Part shown: piece by piece, positions 55,974 to 64,000 of the stretch
Layout of the letters: every line of letters starts with the position of its first letter
How positions within the stretch are numbered: the stretch's first letter is position 1
Origin: Moraxella cuniculi DSM 21768
Lineage (GTDB): Bacteria > Pseudomonadota > Gammaproteobacteria > Pseudomonadales > Moraxellaceae
NCBI RefSeq assembly: GCF_900156515.1
Contig: NZ_FTNU01000003.1
Span: 104,650-168,649 of the forward strand
Length of the DNA: 64,000 nt
Reading direction: 5' to 3'
Notes under the pieces: model-generated
Told to the model about the DNA's origin: nothing
Seen by the model: only the letters and a program-made list of their open reading frames with translations
Databases searched by the model: none
Position numbers and translations under genes: made by a program

Positions 55974-58096
55974 ATGAAACCATCTTACTTGCCACACCTT
56001 AATAACCTGAACTTTAGCCTAACACCAAAACTCCCCATCGTCCTACAAACCGAATCGGCTGAATGTGGCTTGGCGTGCCTTGTGATGATTGCTCACTATC
56101 ATGGATACAAGACGGATTTATTTAGCCTGCGTCAAAAGCACCCCATTTCCCAAAAAGGAGCAACGCTGCACACCATCATTAAAATTGCCAATCAACTAAA
56201 ACTCAGCACTCGCCCCTTAAGGCTTGAATTAAACGAATTACACCGGCTAAAAACACCCTGCATTCTACATTGGGATATGAATCACTTTGTGGTACTAAAA
56301 TCAGCCAATAAAAATAAAATCACCATCTTAGACCCCAGCATCGGCAAAAGAATACTGACCACAAAACAAGCCAGTCAGCATTTTACAGGTGTTGCTGTCG
56401 AGCTGTGGGCAGATAGTGATTTTCAGCCAAAACAAGACAAAACAAACATTCGTCTTTTTGGCTTAATCGGAAAAATCAGAGGGTTGTATAAATCACTAGG
56501 TCAGCTTTTATTGGTGGCACTAGCATTGGAAGTATTTGCTCTTGCCAGCCCATTTTTTATGCAGTGGGTGATTGACCACGCCATCGCTTCTGCCGACACC
56601 AGTTTATTGACAACACTGGTGCTTGGCTTTGGGCTGCTCATGCTGATTACACAACTGACAAGTTTGTTACAAGCATGGATTGGCATGTACATCTCCACCA
56701 CGCTTAATATGCAGTGGAAAGCCAATGTCTTTGGGCATTTGACATACCTACCCAGTCAGTTTTTTCAAAAACGACATTTGGGCGACATCATTTCACGCTT
56801 TGGATCGATTGACAGCATTCAGTCGACACTGACCACAACTTTTCTAACCGTTATCCTAGATGGTCTAATGACCATCTTCACTTTAGTACTGATGTTTGTT
56901 TACAGTTCGACATTAGCATGGATTGCATTATCAGCGATGATACTCTATGGTCTGCTTCGTTTGGTGTGGTATTCCCCACTAAAACAAGCCACCCATGAGC
57001 AGATTATTCACTCTGCCAAACAAAGCACGCACTTTATGGAGACCATGCGTGGTATCAGAGCCATCAAGCGGTTTGCCAAAGAAAAACACAGGCAAAATAC
57101 TTGGTTGCACTTGTTTGTCAATAGTATCAATGCAGGGCTATACACCCAAAAACTCGGCTTAATGTTTGGTTTTATTAATGGTATCATCTTTGGGTTTGAA
57201 AACTTAATTATCATTTATTTGGGTGCAAATTTGGTGATTGATAACACCTTTACCATTGGCATATTGATGGCATTTATTGCCTACAAGAATCAATTTGCCA
57301 ACAGAGTGAGCAGTCTAATTGACAAATATATTGAAGTAAAAATGCTAAGTCTGCACGGTGAAAGACTTGCTGATATCATTCTAGAAAAACCACAAATCTA
57401 TACTAGAACAGATAATGCAACATTTGACAACAACCCAAATACTCAATACGACATCAAAATCAGCAATTTAACTTTCAGTTATGCCGATGATGAACCGAAT
57501 ATTATTGATAAGCTTAATCTGTATATACGCCATGGCGAGTCGGTCGCCATCACAGGAGCAACAGGCTGTGGCAAAAGCACGCTTATAAATCTCATGCTTG
57601 GTGATCTTACACCAAGCTCTGGTGAGATTCTCATCGCCACCCAGCCTGTCAATACGATACGATCATCTCACCAGCAAATCATTGCTTGTGTCAGTCAAGA
57701 TGATACGCTTTTTGCAGGGTCATTGCTGGAAAATATCAGCTTTTTTGATGATAAGCCAGACACAGACTGGGTAAAACAATGTGCCATGATGGCAAGCATT
57801 CACGATGAAATCATGGCTATGCCCATGGGTTATCAAACACTGGTTGGTGATATGGGCAGTGTACTGTCAGGCGGACAAAAACAAAGGGTGCTAATTGCCA
57901 GAGCCTTATACCAAAACCCAAAATCTTATTTTTGGATGAAGCAACTAGCCATTTGGATATTGATACAGAAAAACAAATCAACCAAACCATCAAATCACTT
58001 AACATCACCAGAGTAATGATTGCACATCGACCTGAGACGATAAACAGTGCAGATCGTATCATTCGCTTAGACAAACACAACAATTATGTCAATTAA
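55974..58096 (+). pseudogene. C39-peptidase ABC bacteriocin exporter, frameshifted (mcbB-like)
   Basis: Bacteriocin exporter/protease. The C39 domain is intact: C31 in TESAECGLACL, H104 in HWDMNHFVVLK, D120 in LDPSIG. TM domain with about six helices (170-440), then the ATPase with Walker A GATGCGKST and signature LSGGQKQR. At 57920-57923 the run CCCAAAATC lacks one A; the frame leaves after residue 650 and stops at 58016. Adding one A restores ILFLDEATSHLDID, the H-loop MIAHRPE and a stop at 58094-58096. As it stands Walker B is lost. Confidence 0.9.
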
Positions 58097-58371
58097 ACGG
58101 AAATAGCGTAAGTCAAATATCAATATTCCAAAAAATCTGACAAGCCATATTGAGCAGCCATACTTTGGGCTGGGTGTATTTAATTGCGGATATTTAAAAC
58201 AACCAACCAAACCCAGAAATTACAACTTTTATACACGCAAACAGTAGCAGGCTTATTACTCTAAAAGTGTTAAAGTGTTATAATTTTCTATTTATGTCCA
58301 GTGTGCTAAATGGCAATTTAATCAAAGTATTAACCCAGATTGCCAAGCTCAGCTTTTTTATTTGACAGATT
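58097..58371 (+). other. Intergenic region between the exporter and slt
   Basis: AT-rich, no gene seen. It should contain the slt promoter; a TATAAT at about 58279-58284 is a candidate -10. No terminator-like hairpin with a T run was found after the exporter gene. Confidence 0.4.
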
Positions 58372-60387
58372 ATGATGAAACCTACCCCAATTCGCCTTGT
58401 ACTGACGGCTGCCATGTGTGGCTTAACCTTAACTCAGCTTGCCTGTGCCAATGGCAACGCCAACGATGGCAGCATTTATCAATTTATCGATGCCGAACGC
58501 CAAAAATCCAACAATGCCGCCCTTTATCAATACGAACAAAGCATGAAAGGTACATTATTTGCCATGTACCCAACCTATTGGCGGTTAAACAACGAATTAT
58601 CCAGCCACACACCTGACACCATCAATGGCTTTGTGCGTCAATACCCCAGCAATGTCATGAGCGAAAAACTGGCCGCCGACTACGCCGAAACCAAAGCCCG
58701 CCAAGGAGACTATGCTGCCGTGCGTGCTGTTGCAAATAGCATCGAAAACCCAGATGCCTCGGAGAGTTGTGCCATTGCTTTGGGATTCAACCAAAGCTCA
58801 GAATCCATGCGTGCGTTATACCAAAAACCCAATGTCTGGCTAAATACCCAAATCAAGCAACCACTGTGCGACAAATTGGCAAGCGAATTAAGCCAAAATA
58901 GCCGCATTAGCAACACTGACAAGCACGAACAATTGGTGCGAATGCTGCGAATAGATAAGCGACAATTATCCAGCCGCCAGCCAGCACTTGACAAAACTGG
59001 CGATATTTTATCGCTCATGCAGCAGCTCAATCTCTCCGTCAGCTACCAAACCCTGCAAGAGATTCGCAACAACCCAAATGGCTTTTTGACACGCTTTTCC
59101 CAAGAAGGCTACAGTCAAACCAACCAATACTTATACATCTACGCCATCAGCCTGCTGGCACATCGCTCTTATCAGGACGCTGCCTTGCAACTTGAGTTTG
59201 ATATCAACCAAGACAATCGCCGCAGCCCAAGGCTGCTCTCAGACATGGCACGCCGTTATGCATGGCGTAGTATTGCGGTCAAACGCATGAACATGAATAC
59301 CGATGATGGCTACAGCCGTGATGCCCTAACTTGGTTTAATAATAGCTTGGGCGAGCCGTTTAATTATGAAGAAGCCGAAGATTATGCCCAAGCGGCGATT
59401 CATTTTGGGCAATGGACAGACCTTGTCAATGCCATCGGTGCCATGACTGCCGTTGAGCAGCAAGAGCGAATGTGGCAATATTGGCTGGCACGCGGTTATG
59501 AACAAACAGGCAAACAAAGCCAAGCACGGCAAATTTATCAAACGCTTGCCACAGGCATTGATTATTATGGCTTGTTGGCAAAGGATCGATTGGGTCAGCG
59601 ACTTAGCCTAAATGATATCGGTGGCAATACCCTGCCAGCCGTTGATGCCACAACCGCACAGCGTGTGATGGACAATCCTTATTTTGCTCGTGCTTTGTTA
59701 TTGATGCAAAATAATGCAGGGCTTGAGCATATCAACCGTGAGTGGAACTGGGCGGTCAAAAAAGCAAGAGACGCAGGTGATATGCCACTGCTGCTCGCCG
59801 CCGCCAAAAAAGCCCATGACTTGGGTTATTATCATCGCAGTATCCAAGCGATTGAGACCACCGATATGGTGCGTAATGCCGCCTTATCGCACCCAACGCC
59901 ATATTTGGACAGCATCACTCGCCACAGCCGTTCGGTTGGCATTGACCCTGCTTGGGCGTACGGCATTATCAGACAAGAAAGCCGCTTTCAGCCCACAGCC
60001 CAATCAGGTGCAGGTGCAGGCGGCTTGATGCAAATCATTCCCAGCACCGCCAACCAAATTGCTCGTGGCATGGGCGAAAGCACGGGAAGCATGAGCAATC
60101 CTGATACCAATATTCGCTATGGCACTTGGTTTTTGAACAATTTGGCAAATCGCACAGCAGGACAAATTGCCGTTGCCACCGCAGGTTATAATGCAGGGCC
60201 TGCAGCAGCTGTCAAATGGCTACCAAAGCACGGCTCCATCAGTGCTGACCAATATGTCGAGGCGATACCCTACAGCGAGACACGAGCCTATGTCAAGCAT
60301 GTGATGGAAAATGCCACCATCTACAGTTTGTTGCTTGGCAACTACACACCCATCAGCCAACGCATGGGGCAGGTCAGACCACAATAA
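58372..60387 (+). CDS. slt: Soluble lytic murein transglycosylase
   Basis: Cleaves peptidoglycan with 1,6-anhydro product formation in the periplasm. A signal peptide ends near ACA (about 27). The long helical superhelix (U/L domains, about 40-490) is followed by a C-type GEWL-like domain with the catalytic glutamate in IIRQESRFQPTAQSGAGAGGLMQIIPSTA, TNIRYGTWFLNNL and AGYNAGPAA. 671 residues, similar to Slt70. The first of two adjacent ATGs is used. Confidence 0.95.
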   Translation: MMKPTPIRLVLTAAMCGLTLTQLACANGNANDGSIYQFIDAERQKSNNAALYQYEQSMKGTLFAMYPTYWRLNNELSSHTPDTINGFVRQYPSNVMSEKLAADYAETKARQGDYAAVRAVANSIENPDASESCAIALGFNQSSESMRALYQKPNVWLNTQIKQPLCDKLASELSQNSRISNTDKHEQLVRMLRIDKRQLSSRQPALDKTGDILSLMQQLNLSVSYQTLQEIRNNPNGFLTRFSQEGYSQTNQYLYIYAISLLAHRSYQDAALQLEFDINQDNRRSPRLLSDMARRYAWRSIAVKRMNMNTDDGYSRDALTWFNNSLGEPFNYEEAEDYAQAAIHFGQWTDLVNAIGAMTAVEQQERMWQYWLARGYEQTGKQSQARQIYQTLATGIDYYGLLAKDRLGQRLSLNDIGGNTLPAVDATTAQRVMDNPYFARALLLMQNNAGLEHINREWNWAVKKARDAGDMPLLLAAAKKAHDLGYYHRSIQAIETTDMVRNAALSHPTPYLDSITRHSRSVGIDPAWAYGIIRQESRFQPTAQSGAGAGGLMQIIPSTANQIARGMGESTGSMSNPDTNIRYGTWFLNNLANRTAGQIAVATAGYNAGPAAAVKWLPKHGSISADQYVEAIPYSETRAYVKHVMENATIYSLLLGNYTPISQRMGQVRPQ

Positions 60388-60553
60388 TCAATCTTGAGAG
60401 ATATTTCCATCAACTTAAGATGCAAATGATTTGTCTTTGGGATTATAAAATGATACACTAACTGCGATTTGGCATTTTTACCAATGCCTGTTGCAAAAAT
60501 GTCCAATCATGCAATTTTTGGATTTCCCTTAATACATCAAGAAGGATTTATTC

Positions 60554-61540
60554 ATGAAACAACCTGTTCGTGTTGCCGTTACTGGTGCTGCTGGTCAAAT
60601 TGGTTACAGTTTGCTATTTCGTATCGCATCAGGCGAAATGCTTGGCAAGGATCAGCCAGTCATTCTGCAATTGCTAGAAATTCCTGTCGAAAAAGCACAA
60701 CAAGCCCTAAAAGGCGTTATTATGGAGCTGGACGATTGTGCCTTCCCACTGCTGGTTGATGTTATCGGCACTGACGATCCAAATGTCGCCTTTAAAGATG
60801 CCGACTATGCCCTGCTGGTTGGTGCCAGACCTCGTGGACCGGGCATGGAGCGTGCTGATTTGTTGCAAGAAAACGCCAAAATCTTCACCGTGCAAGGCAA
60901 AGCTCTAAACGATGTGGCAAGCCGTGATGTGAAAGTTCTGGTGGTGGGCAACCCTGCCAATACCAATGCCTACATCGCCATGAAGTCAGCACCTGATCTG
61001 CCAGCGAAAAATTTCACTGCCATGCTACGCCTTGACCACAACCGTGCCTTGACCCAAGTTGCCAAAAAAACTGGCAAAGCAGTCAAAGACATCAAACAAC
61101 TGACCGTTTGGGGCAACCACAGCCCAACCATGTACGCTGATTATCGTTTTGCCACCATTAATGGCGAAAGCGTCAAAGACATGATCAACGACCAAGATTG
61201 GAACGCCAATGTATTCTTGCCAACCGTTGGCAAGCGTGGTGCGGCAATCATCGAAGCTCGCGGTCTGTCTTCAGCTGCTTCAGCCGCCAATGCCGCCATT
61301 GATCACATGCGCGATTGGGCATTGGGTACCAATGGCGAATGGGTAACGATGGGCATTCCATCAGATGGCTCATACGGCATTCCAGAAGGCGTGATGTTCG
61401 GTTTCCCTGTTACCACCGAAAACGGTGAATACAAAATCGTTCAAGGTCTTGAAATTGATGAATTTAGCCAAGAGCGTATCAATATCACGCTCAACGAGCT
61501 TGAAGAAGAACGCGCGGCAATTGACCATCTGTTCGCTTAA
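60554..61540 (+). CDS. mdh: Malate dehydrogenase
   Basis: NAD-dependent TCA-cycle enzyme of the 328-residue type (similar to Acinetobacter and plant NADP-like MDH, not the 312-residue E. coli form). The NAD fold [22 protein letters not shown], substrate-binding [15 protein letters not shown], catalytic [10 protein letters not shown] and [11 protein letters not shown] are present. AGAAGGA precedes the ATG. Confidence 0.98.
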   Translation: MKQPVRVAVTGAAGQIGYSLLFRIASGEMLGKDQPVILQLLEIPVEKAQQALKGVIMELDDCAFPLLVDVIGTDDPNVAFKDADYALLVGARPRGPGMERADLLQENAKIFTVQGKALNDVASRDVKVLVVGNPANTNAYIAMKSAPDLPAKNFTAMLRLDHNRALTQVAKKTGKAVKDIKQLTVWGNHSPTMYADYRFATINGESVKDMINDQDWNANVFLPTVGKRGAAIIEARGLSSAASAANAAIDHMRDWALGTNGEWVTMGIPSDGSYGIPEGVMFGFPVTTENGEYKIVQGLEIDEFSQERINITLNELEEERAAIDHLFA

Positions 61541-61555
61541 TCAACAAGCCAAAAG

Positions 61556-61581
61556 CACCGTCAAAACTGGCGGTGTTTTTT
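61556..61581 (+). terminator. Terminator after mdh
   Basis: Stem CACCG(TC)/(GG)CGGTG with a short loop, then T6. Confidence 0.85.
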
Positions 61582-61623
61582 ATTGCTTATCAAGTTTAGC
61601 TACATAAAGCATACATAAAACCC

Positions 61624-61652
61624 TTGTTTTAACTCCATCGGACTGCTACAAT
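61624..61652 (+). promoter_or_regulatory. Promoter of the DUF2789 gene
   Basis: -35 TTGTTT (61624-61629), 17-bp spacer, extended -10 TGCTACAAT (box 61647-61652). The leader then holds an inverted pair ACCTCC (61660-61665) / GGAGGT (61678-61683). Confidence 0.7.
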
Positions 61653-61715
61653 CAAAATACCTCCGCCACACTTGCAAGGAGGTTATAACAATAAACCCTA
61701 AACAAGGAGAGAGCC

Positions 61716-61955
61716 ATGCTTGGTGATATTGACTACACCATGAATGAATTATTTGCCCAGTTGGGGCTAGAAAATAGCAATGCCGACATTGAGGCATTTA
61801 TCGCAGCCAACCAGCTTGATGAAGACACCACGCTGGCAACAGCTGAATTTTGGAATGACGCACAGCGTGCCTTTATTGTAGAAGAATGGAAAAAAGATGC
61901 CGTTTGGGCAATGGTACTTGACGAACTCAATACTCGATTGCATGAGGCCAACTAA
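61716..61955 (+). CDS. DUF2789 family protein
   Basis: A 79-residue acidic, helical protein with the family pattern MNELFAQLGL, IEAFIAANQL, and AEFWNDAQRAFIVEEWKKDAVWAMVLDELNTRL. No function is known for the family. AAGGAGAG lies before the ATG. It has its own promoter and terminator. Confidence 0.88.
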   Translation: MLGDIDYTMNELFAQLGLENSNADIEAFIAANQLDEDTTLATAEFWNDAQRAFIVEEWKKDAVWAMVLDELNTRLHEAN

Positions 61956-61972
61956 GTTATCTTCCCAATGCA

Positions 61973-61996
61973 ACCCTGCTTTTTGGCAGGGTTTTT
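61973..61996 (+). terminator. Terminator after the DUF2789 gene
   Basis: A 7-bp perfect stem ACCCTGC/GCAGGGT with a loop of T and G, then T5. Confidence 0.9.
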
Positions 61997-62056
61997 ATCA
62001 GCCAATCTTAAACGATTAATCCTGTAAAACCAATATACCAACCACAAATCACCAAA

Positions 62057-62088
62057 CCGTCATCAGGCTGTCATCAGATGGTTATATT
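62057..62088 (+). promoter_or_regulatory. phoA: Pho box and -10 of the alkaline phosphatase gene
   Basis: Two 7-bp half-sites CCGTCAT (62057-62063) and CTGTCAT (62068-62074) separated by 4 bp match the PhoB binding site (CTGTCAT-N4-CTGTCAT). A -10 candidate TATATT (62083-62088) sits at the right distance for a PhoB-dependent promoter. It implies induction under phosphate limitation. Confidence 0.85.
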
Positions 62089-62133
62089 TGCTACTTATAC
62101 TTGGTGAAGCGTCATTCACCAAAGGAGCAAACT

Positions 62134-63945
62134 GTGAAATTTCGTTATTTGTTACCCACTCTTGCCATCATTACGCAGCCTGTGATGGCAAAAAATATCA
62201 TCTATCCGATTGATCGAGCCACCATAATGACAGGGGCAAAGTTTGATTTTAAAATTGAATTTGATGAAATTATCAATCCTGCCCAAGCCAGCATCTTAAT
62301 CAATGGCAAAAAATTCAACACTGTGCTAAGTAGCGATAATCAAGTTGAGTTCATTGCCAATGAAGAAGGTAAGAACGCTTCTGCTTTATGGCTTCGTAAT
62401 GTCAGCCTAAAACAAGCAGGCGATTATCAAGTACAAGTGAGCGTCAATGGTAAACAAAGCACGGTCAATTGGTCTGCATACAACACACCAAATAAAGCCC
62501 AAGCCAAAAATGTCATCTTAATCATTGGCGATGGTCTATCCATTGCCCATCGCACAGGGGCTCGCATTTTATCCAAAGGCATAACAGAAGGCAAGGCAAA
62601 CGGTCGTCTGGCTATGGATGATTTACCCTACATGGGTCTTATCGGCACCTCTAGCACCGATTCTATCGCCACCGACAGTGCCAACACCATGAGTGCTTAT
62701 ATGACTGGGCATAAATCTGCCGTCAATGCCCTAGGCGTATATGCCAGCCGTTCTAATGATAATTTTAATCATCCAAAACAAGAGCCTTTAGGTCAGCTGA
62801 TTAAACGCTTAACCAAAAAATCGGTCGGTATTGTTTCCGATGCCGAAGTCCAAGATGCCACCCCTGCCGCTGTGGTTGCCAACACACGCCGCCGTTCCGA
62901 AAAAGCCGCCATTACCGAAATGTTATTTAATGCCAAGCCCGATGTGCTATTGGGCGGTGGATCTGCGTACTTTTTACCCCAGCATATGGCAGGCTCCAAA
63001 CGAAAAGACGACAAAGACTTTATCACCGCCTTTAAGAATTCAGGCTATCGTGTGATAAGCAATGCCAGTCAGCTAAAACAAATTGATGGCAAAAATACCA
63101 AAAAACTTTTGGGCTTATTTCACACAGGTAATCTAAATACCGTACTCGATCGGCGTTTTTTAAATAACGGCAGCACTGCCAAGTTTCCAGATCAGCCCGA
63201 TCTAACCGAAATGACCAAAACCGCTCTTGATGTGTTATCGCAAAATAAAGATGGTTTCTTTTTGATGGTAGAATCAGCACTCATTGATAAAGCATCGCAC
63301 TCGCTGGACTGGGAGCGGGCGATGGCAAGCACCATCATGATGGATCAGACACTGGCGGTCGCCAAGGATTTTGCTGCCAAAAATCCAGACACACTAATCA
63401 TTGTTACAGGAGACCACACGCACGGCATTTCTATCATTGGCACGGTTGATGATAATAAGGCAGGCAATCTGCGTGAAAAAATCGGTGTATATCAAGATGC
63501 AAAATGGCCAAATTATGAAGATAAAAATAACGACGGCTACCCTGATGACTGGAATGTCAGCAAACGCTTAGCAGTATTTTTTGCCGCCTATCCAGATTAT
63601 TATGAAACGCTCCGACCGAAATTAGACGGTCAATTCAACCCAACCACCAAAGATGCTCAAGGCAACTACATCGCCAATGATAAGTACAAAACCACCACTG
63701 ATGCCGCACTACGATCTGGAAATCTACCACGCAGTGCTGACAGTGGCGTGCATTCTGTTGATGATATGGTGGTTCAAGCCATCGGACCTGGTGCTGAAAA
63801 TATCCGTGGCTATATGGAAAACTCAGATTTGTTTAAAATCATTGTCAATGCCCTAGCAATCAAATATTGTCAATGCCCTAGCAATCAAATAAATAAAGTA
63901 AATCAAACAACAAACCCCCTCCATCACTCGATGAAGGGGGCTTAA
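62134..63945 (+). CDS. phoA: Alkaline phosphatase (PhoA superfamily), C-terminally extended
   Basis: A periplasmic metal-dependent phosphomonoesterase. Start GTG at 62134 with AAAGGAG upstream; signal peptide ends near PVMA. An N-terminal beta-sandwich-like domain (about 20-115) precedes the phosphatase fold: IIGDGLS metal site, nucleophile in DSIATDSANTMSAYMTG, VESALIDKASHS, VTGDHTHG, and DSGVHSVDDM. A 25-bp tandem duplication at 63841-63890 shifts the frame at the end: the original stop after FKIIVNALAIK is bypassed, adding about 26 residues (YCQCPSNQINK...) that read through the convergent rRNA-operon terminator. Confidence 0.93.
   Translation: MKFRYLLPTLAIITQPVMAKNIIYPIDRATIMTGAKFDFKIEFDEIINPAQASILINGKKFNTVLSSDNQVEFIANEEGKNASALWLRNVSLKQAGDYQVQVSVNGKQSTVNWSAYNTPNKAQAKNVILIIGDGLSIAHRTGARILSKGITEGKANGRLAMDDLPYMGLIGTSSTDSIATDSANTMSAYMTGHKSAVNALGVYASRSNDNFNHPKQEPLGQLIKRLTKKSVGIVSDAEVQDATPAAVVANTRRRSEKAAITEMLFNAKPDVLLGGGSAYFLPQHMAGSKRKDDKDFITAFKNSGYRVISNASQLKQIDGKNTKKLLGLFHTGNLNTVLDRRFLNNGSTAKFPDQPDLTEMTKTALDVLSQNKDGFFLMVESALIDKASHSLDWERAMASTIMMDQTLAVAKDFAAKNPDTLIIVTGDHTHGISIIGTVDDNKAGNLREKIGVYQDAKWPNYEDKNNDGYPDDWNVSKRLAVFFAAYPDYYETLRPKLDGQFNPTTKDAQGNYIANDKYKTTTDAALRSGNLPRSADSGVHSVDDMVVQAIGPGAENIRGYMENSDLFKIIVNALAIKYCQCPSNQINKVNQTTNPLHHSMKGA
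63841..63890 (+). repeat. 25-bp perfect tandem duplication at the phoA 3' end
   Basis: Copies 63841-63865 and 63866-63890 are identical. With a single copy the reading frame would end at ATC AAA TAA; two copies move the stop 78 bp on. Confidence 0.97.
63902..63940 (-). terminator. Terminator of the leftward rRNA operon
   Basis: Read leftward: stem CCCCCT(T)CATC / GATG(G)AGGGGG with a 4-base loop, then TTTGTTGTTTG. On the plus strand the T tail is poor, so it serves the 5S end. Confidence 0.8.
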
Positions 63946-63951
63946 AAGGGA

Positions 63952-64000
63952 TGCTGACGATGACCTACTCTCACATGGGCGAACCACACTACCATCGGCG
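63952..64000 (-). rRNA. rrf: 5S ribosomal RNA, 3' end (partial)
   Basis: Read leftward, the last 49 bases carry the conserved 5S 3' region: GTAGTGTGG, CCCATGTGAGAGTAGG, TCATCGTC. The gene continues beyond the window, presumably with 23S and 16S further right. The exact 3' end is approximate. Confidence 0.93.

Noticed and set aside
55974..58096. Programmed frameshift in the ABC exporter gene
   Set aside because: The site is only four A residues in CCCAAAATC with no slippery heptamer or stimulatory structure seen; plain deletion is simpler.

Overview
The window looks like a chromosomal segment of a gammaproteobacterium of the Moraxellaceae, most likely Moraxella or a close relative. This is an inference from moderate-to-low G+C, short intergenic spaces, the conserved pilM-Q/aroKB/damX block, lepA-lepB-rnc-era-recO-pdxJ order, a C-terminal-haem cytochrome c', scattered trp genes, and a bacteriocin locus built like the Moraxella catarrhalis mcb locus. 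No species is claimed. Nearly all of the window is housekeeping; the accessory material sits at 27-28 kb, 30.6-33.6 kb and, above all, 51.3-58.1 kb.

Layout. 0-8 kb: hemL, a YjdM/PhnA zinc-ribbon protein, ygfZ, corC, a YcgN-type protein, mscL, typA and an OmpA-family porin with a clear promoter. 8-15 kb: the leftward lepA-lepB-rnc-era-recO-pdxJ group (translation, secretion, RNA processing, repair, vitamin B6). 15-26 kb: a tRNA with CAU anticodon, a 46-residue ORF with its own promoter and terminator, suhB, dxs, then ribA, hemF and a cytochrome c' lipoprotein on the other strand, a crotonase, a DUF2726 protein, a LysM+SPOR protein, folC and accD. 27-35 kb: an orphan secreted protein, trpA, trpB, a trpB-overlapping small ORF, ydfG, a TauE/SafE permease preceded by an eight-copy 9-bp tandem repeat, a truncated 2-oxoglutarate oxygenase, trpF and a DUF4230 protein. 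35-43 kb: proS, queF, an ABC-2 exporter pair, a cytochrome c5-like protein, tRNA-Arg(CCG), gloA and a beta carbonic anhydrase. 42-51 kb: the type IV pilus assembly operon with a fused pilM-pilN gene, pilO, pilP, a short pilQ, then aroK, aroB and a DamX-like SPOR protein, with miaB upstream.

The most interesting system is at 51.4-58.1 kb. Two double-glycine-leader peptide genes, each followed by a small membrane protein (probable immunity), lie in tandem. Their promoter/leader segments are nearly identical copies 776 bp apart, and the first copy carries the last 17 codons of the immunity gene that precedes the second copy. This is the footprint of a cassette duplication in which leader and promoter stay constant while toxin and immunity differ. 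Next comes an intact JmjC/cupin oxygenase gene whose stop codon directly abuts the start of an HlyD-type exporter gene, followed by a C39-peptidase ABC exporter gene. Both exporter genes are broken: three lesions in the HlyD gene, and a one-base deletion removing Walker B from the ABC gene. The toxins, immunity proteins and oxygenase remain open. A Fur-box-like site lies upstream of the locus.

58-64 kb: soluble lytic transglycosylase, malate dehydrogenase, a DUF2789 protein and a PhoA-type alkaline phosphatase with a textbook Pho box. The phosphatase's 3' end carries a 25-bp tandem duplication that pushes its reading frame through the terminator of the convergent rRNA operon, whose 5S gene enters at the right edge.
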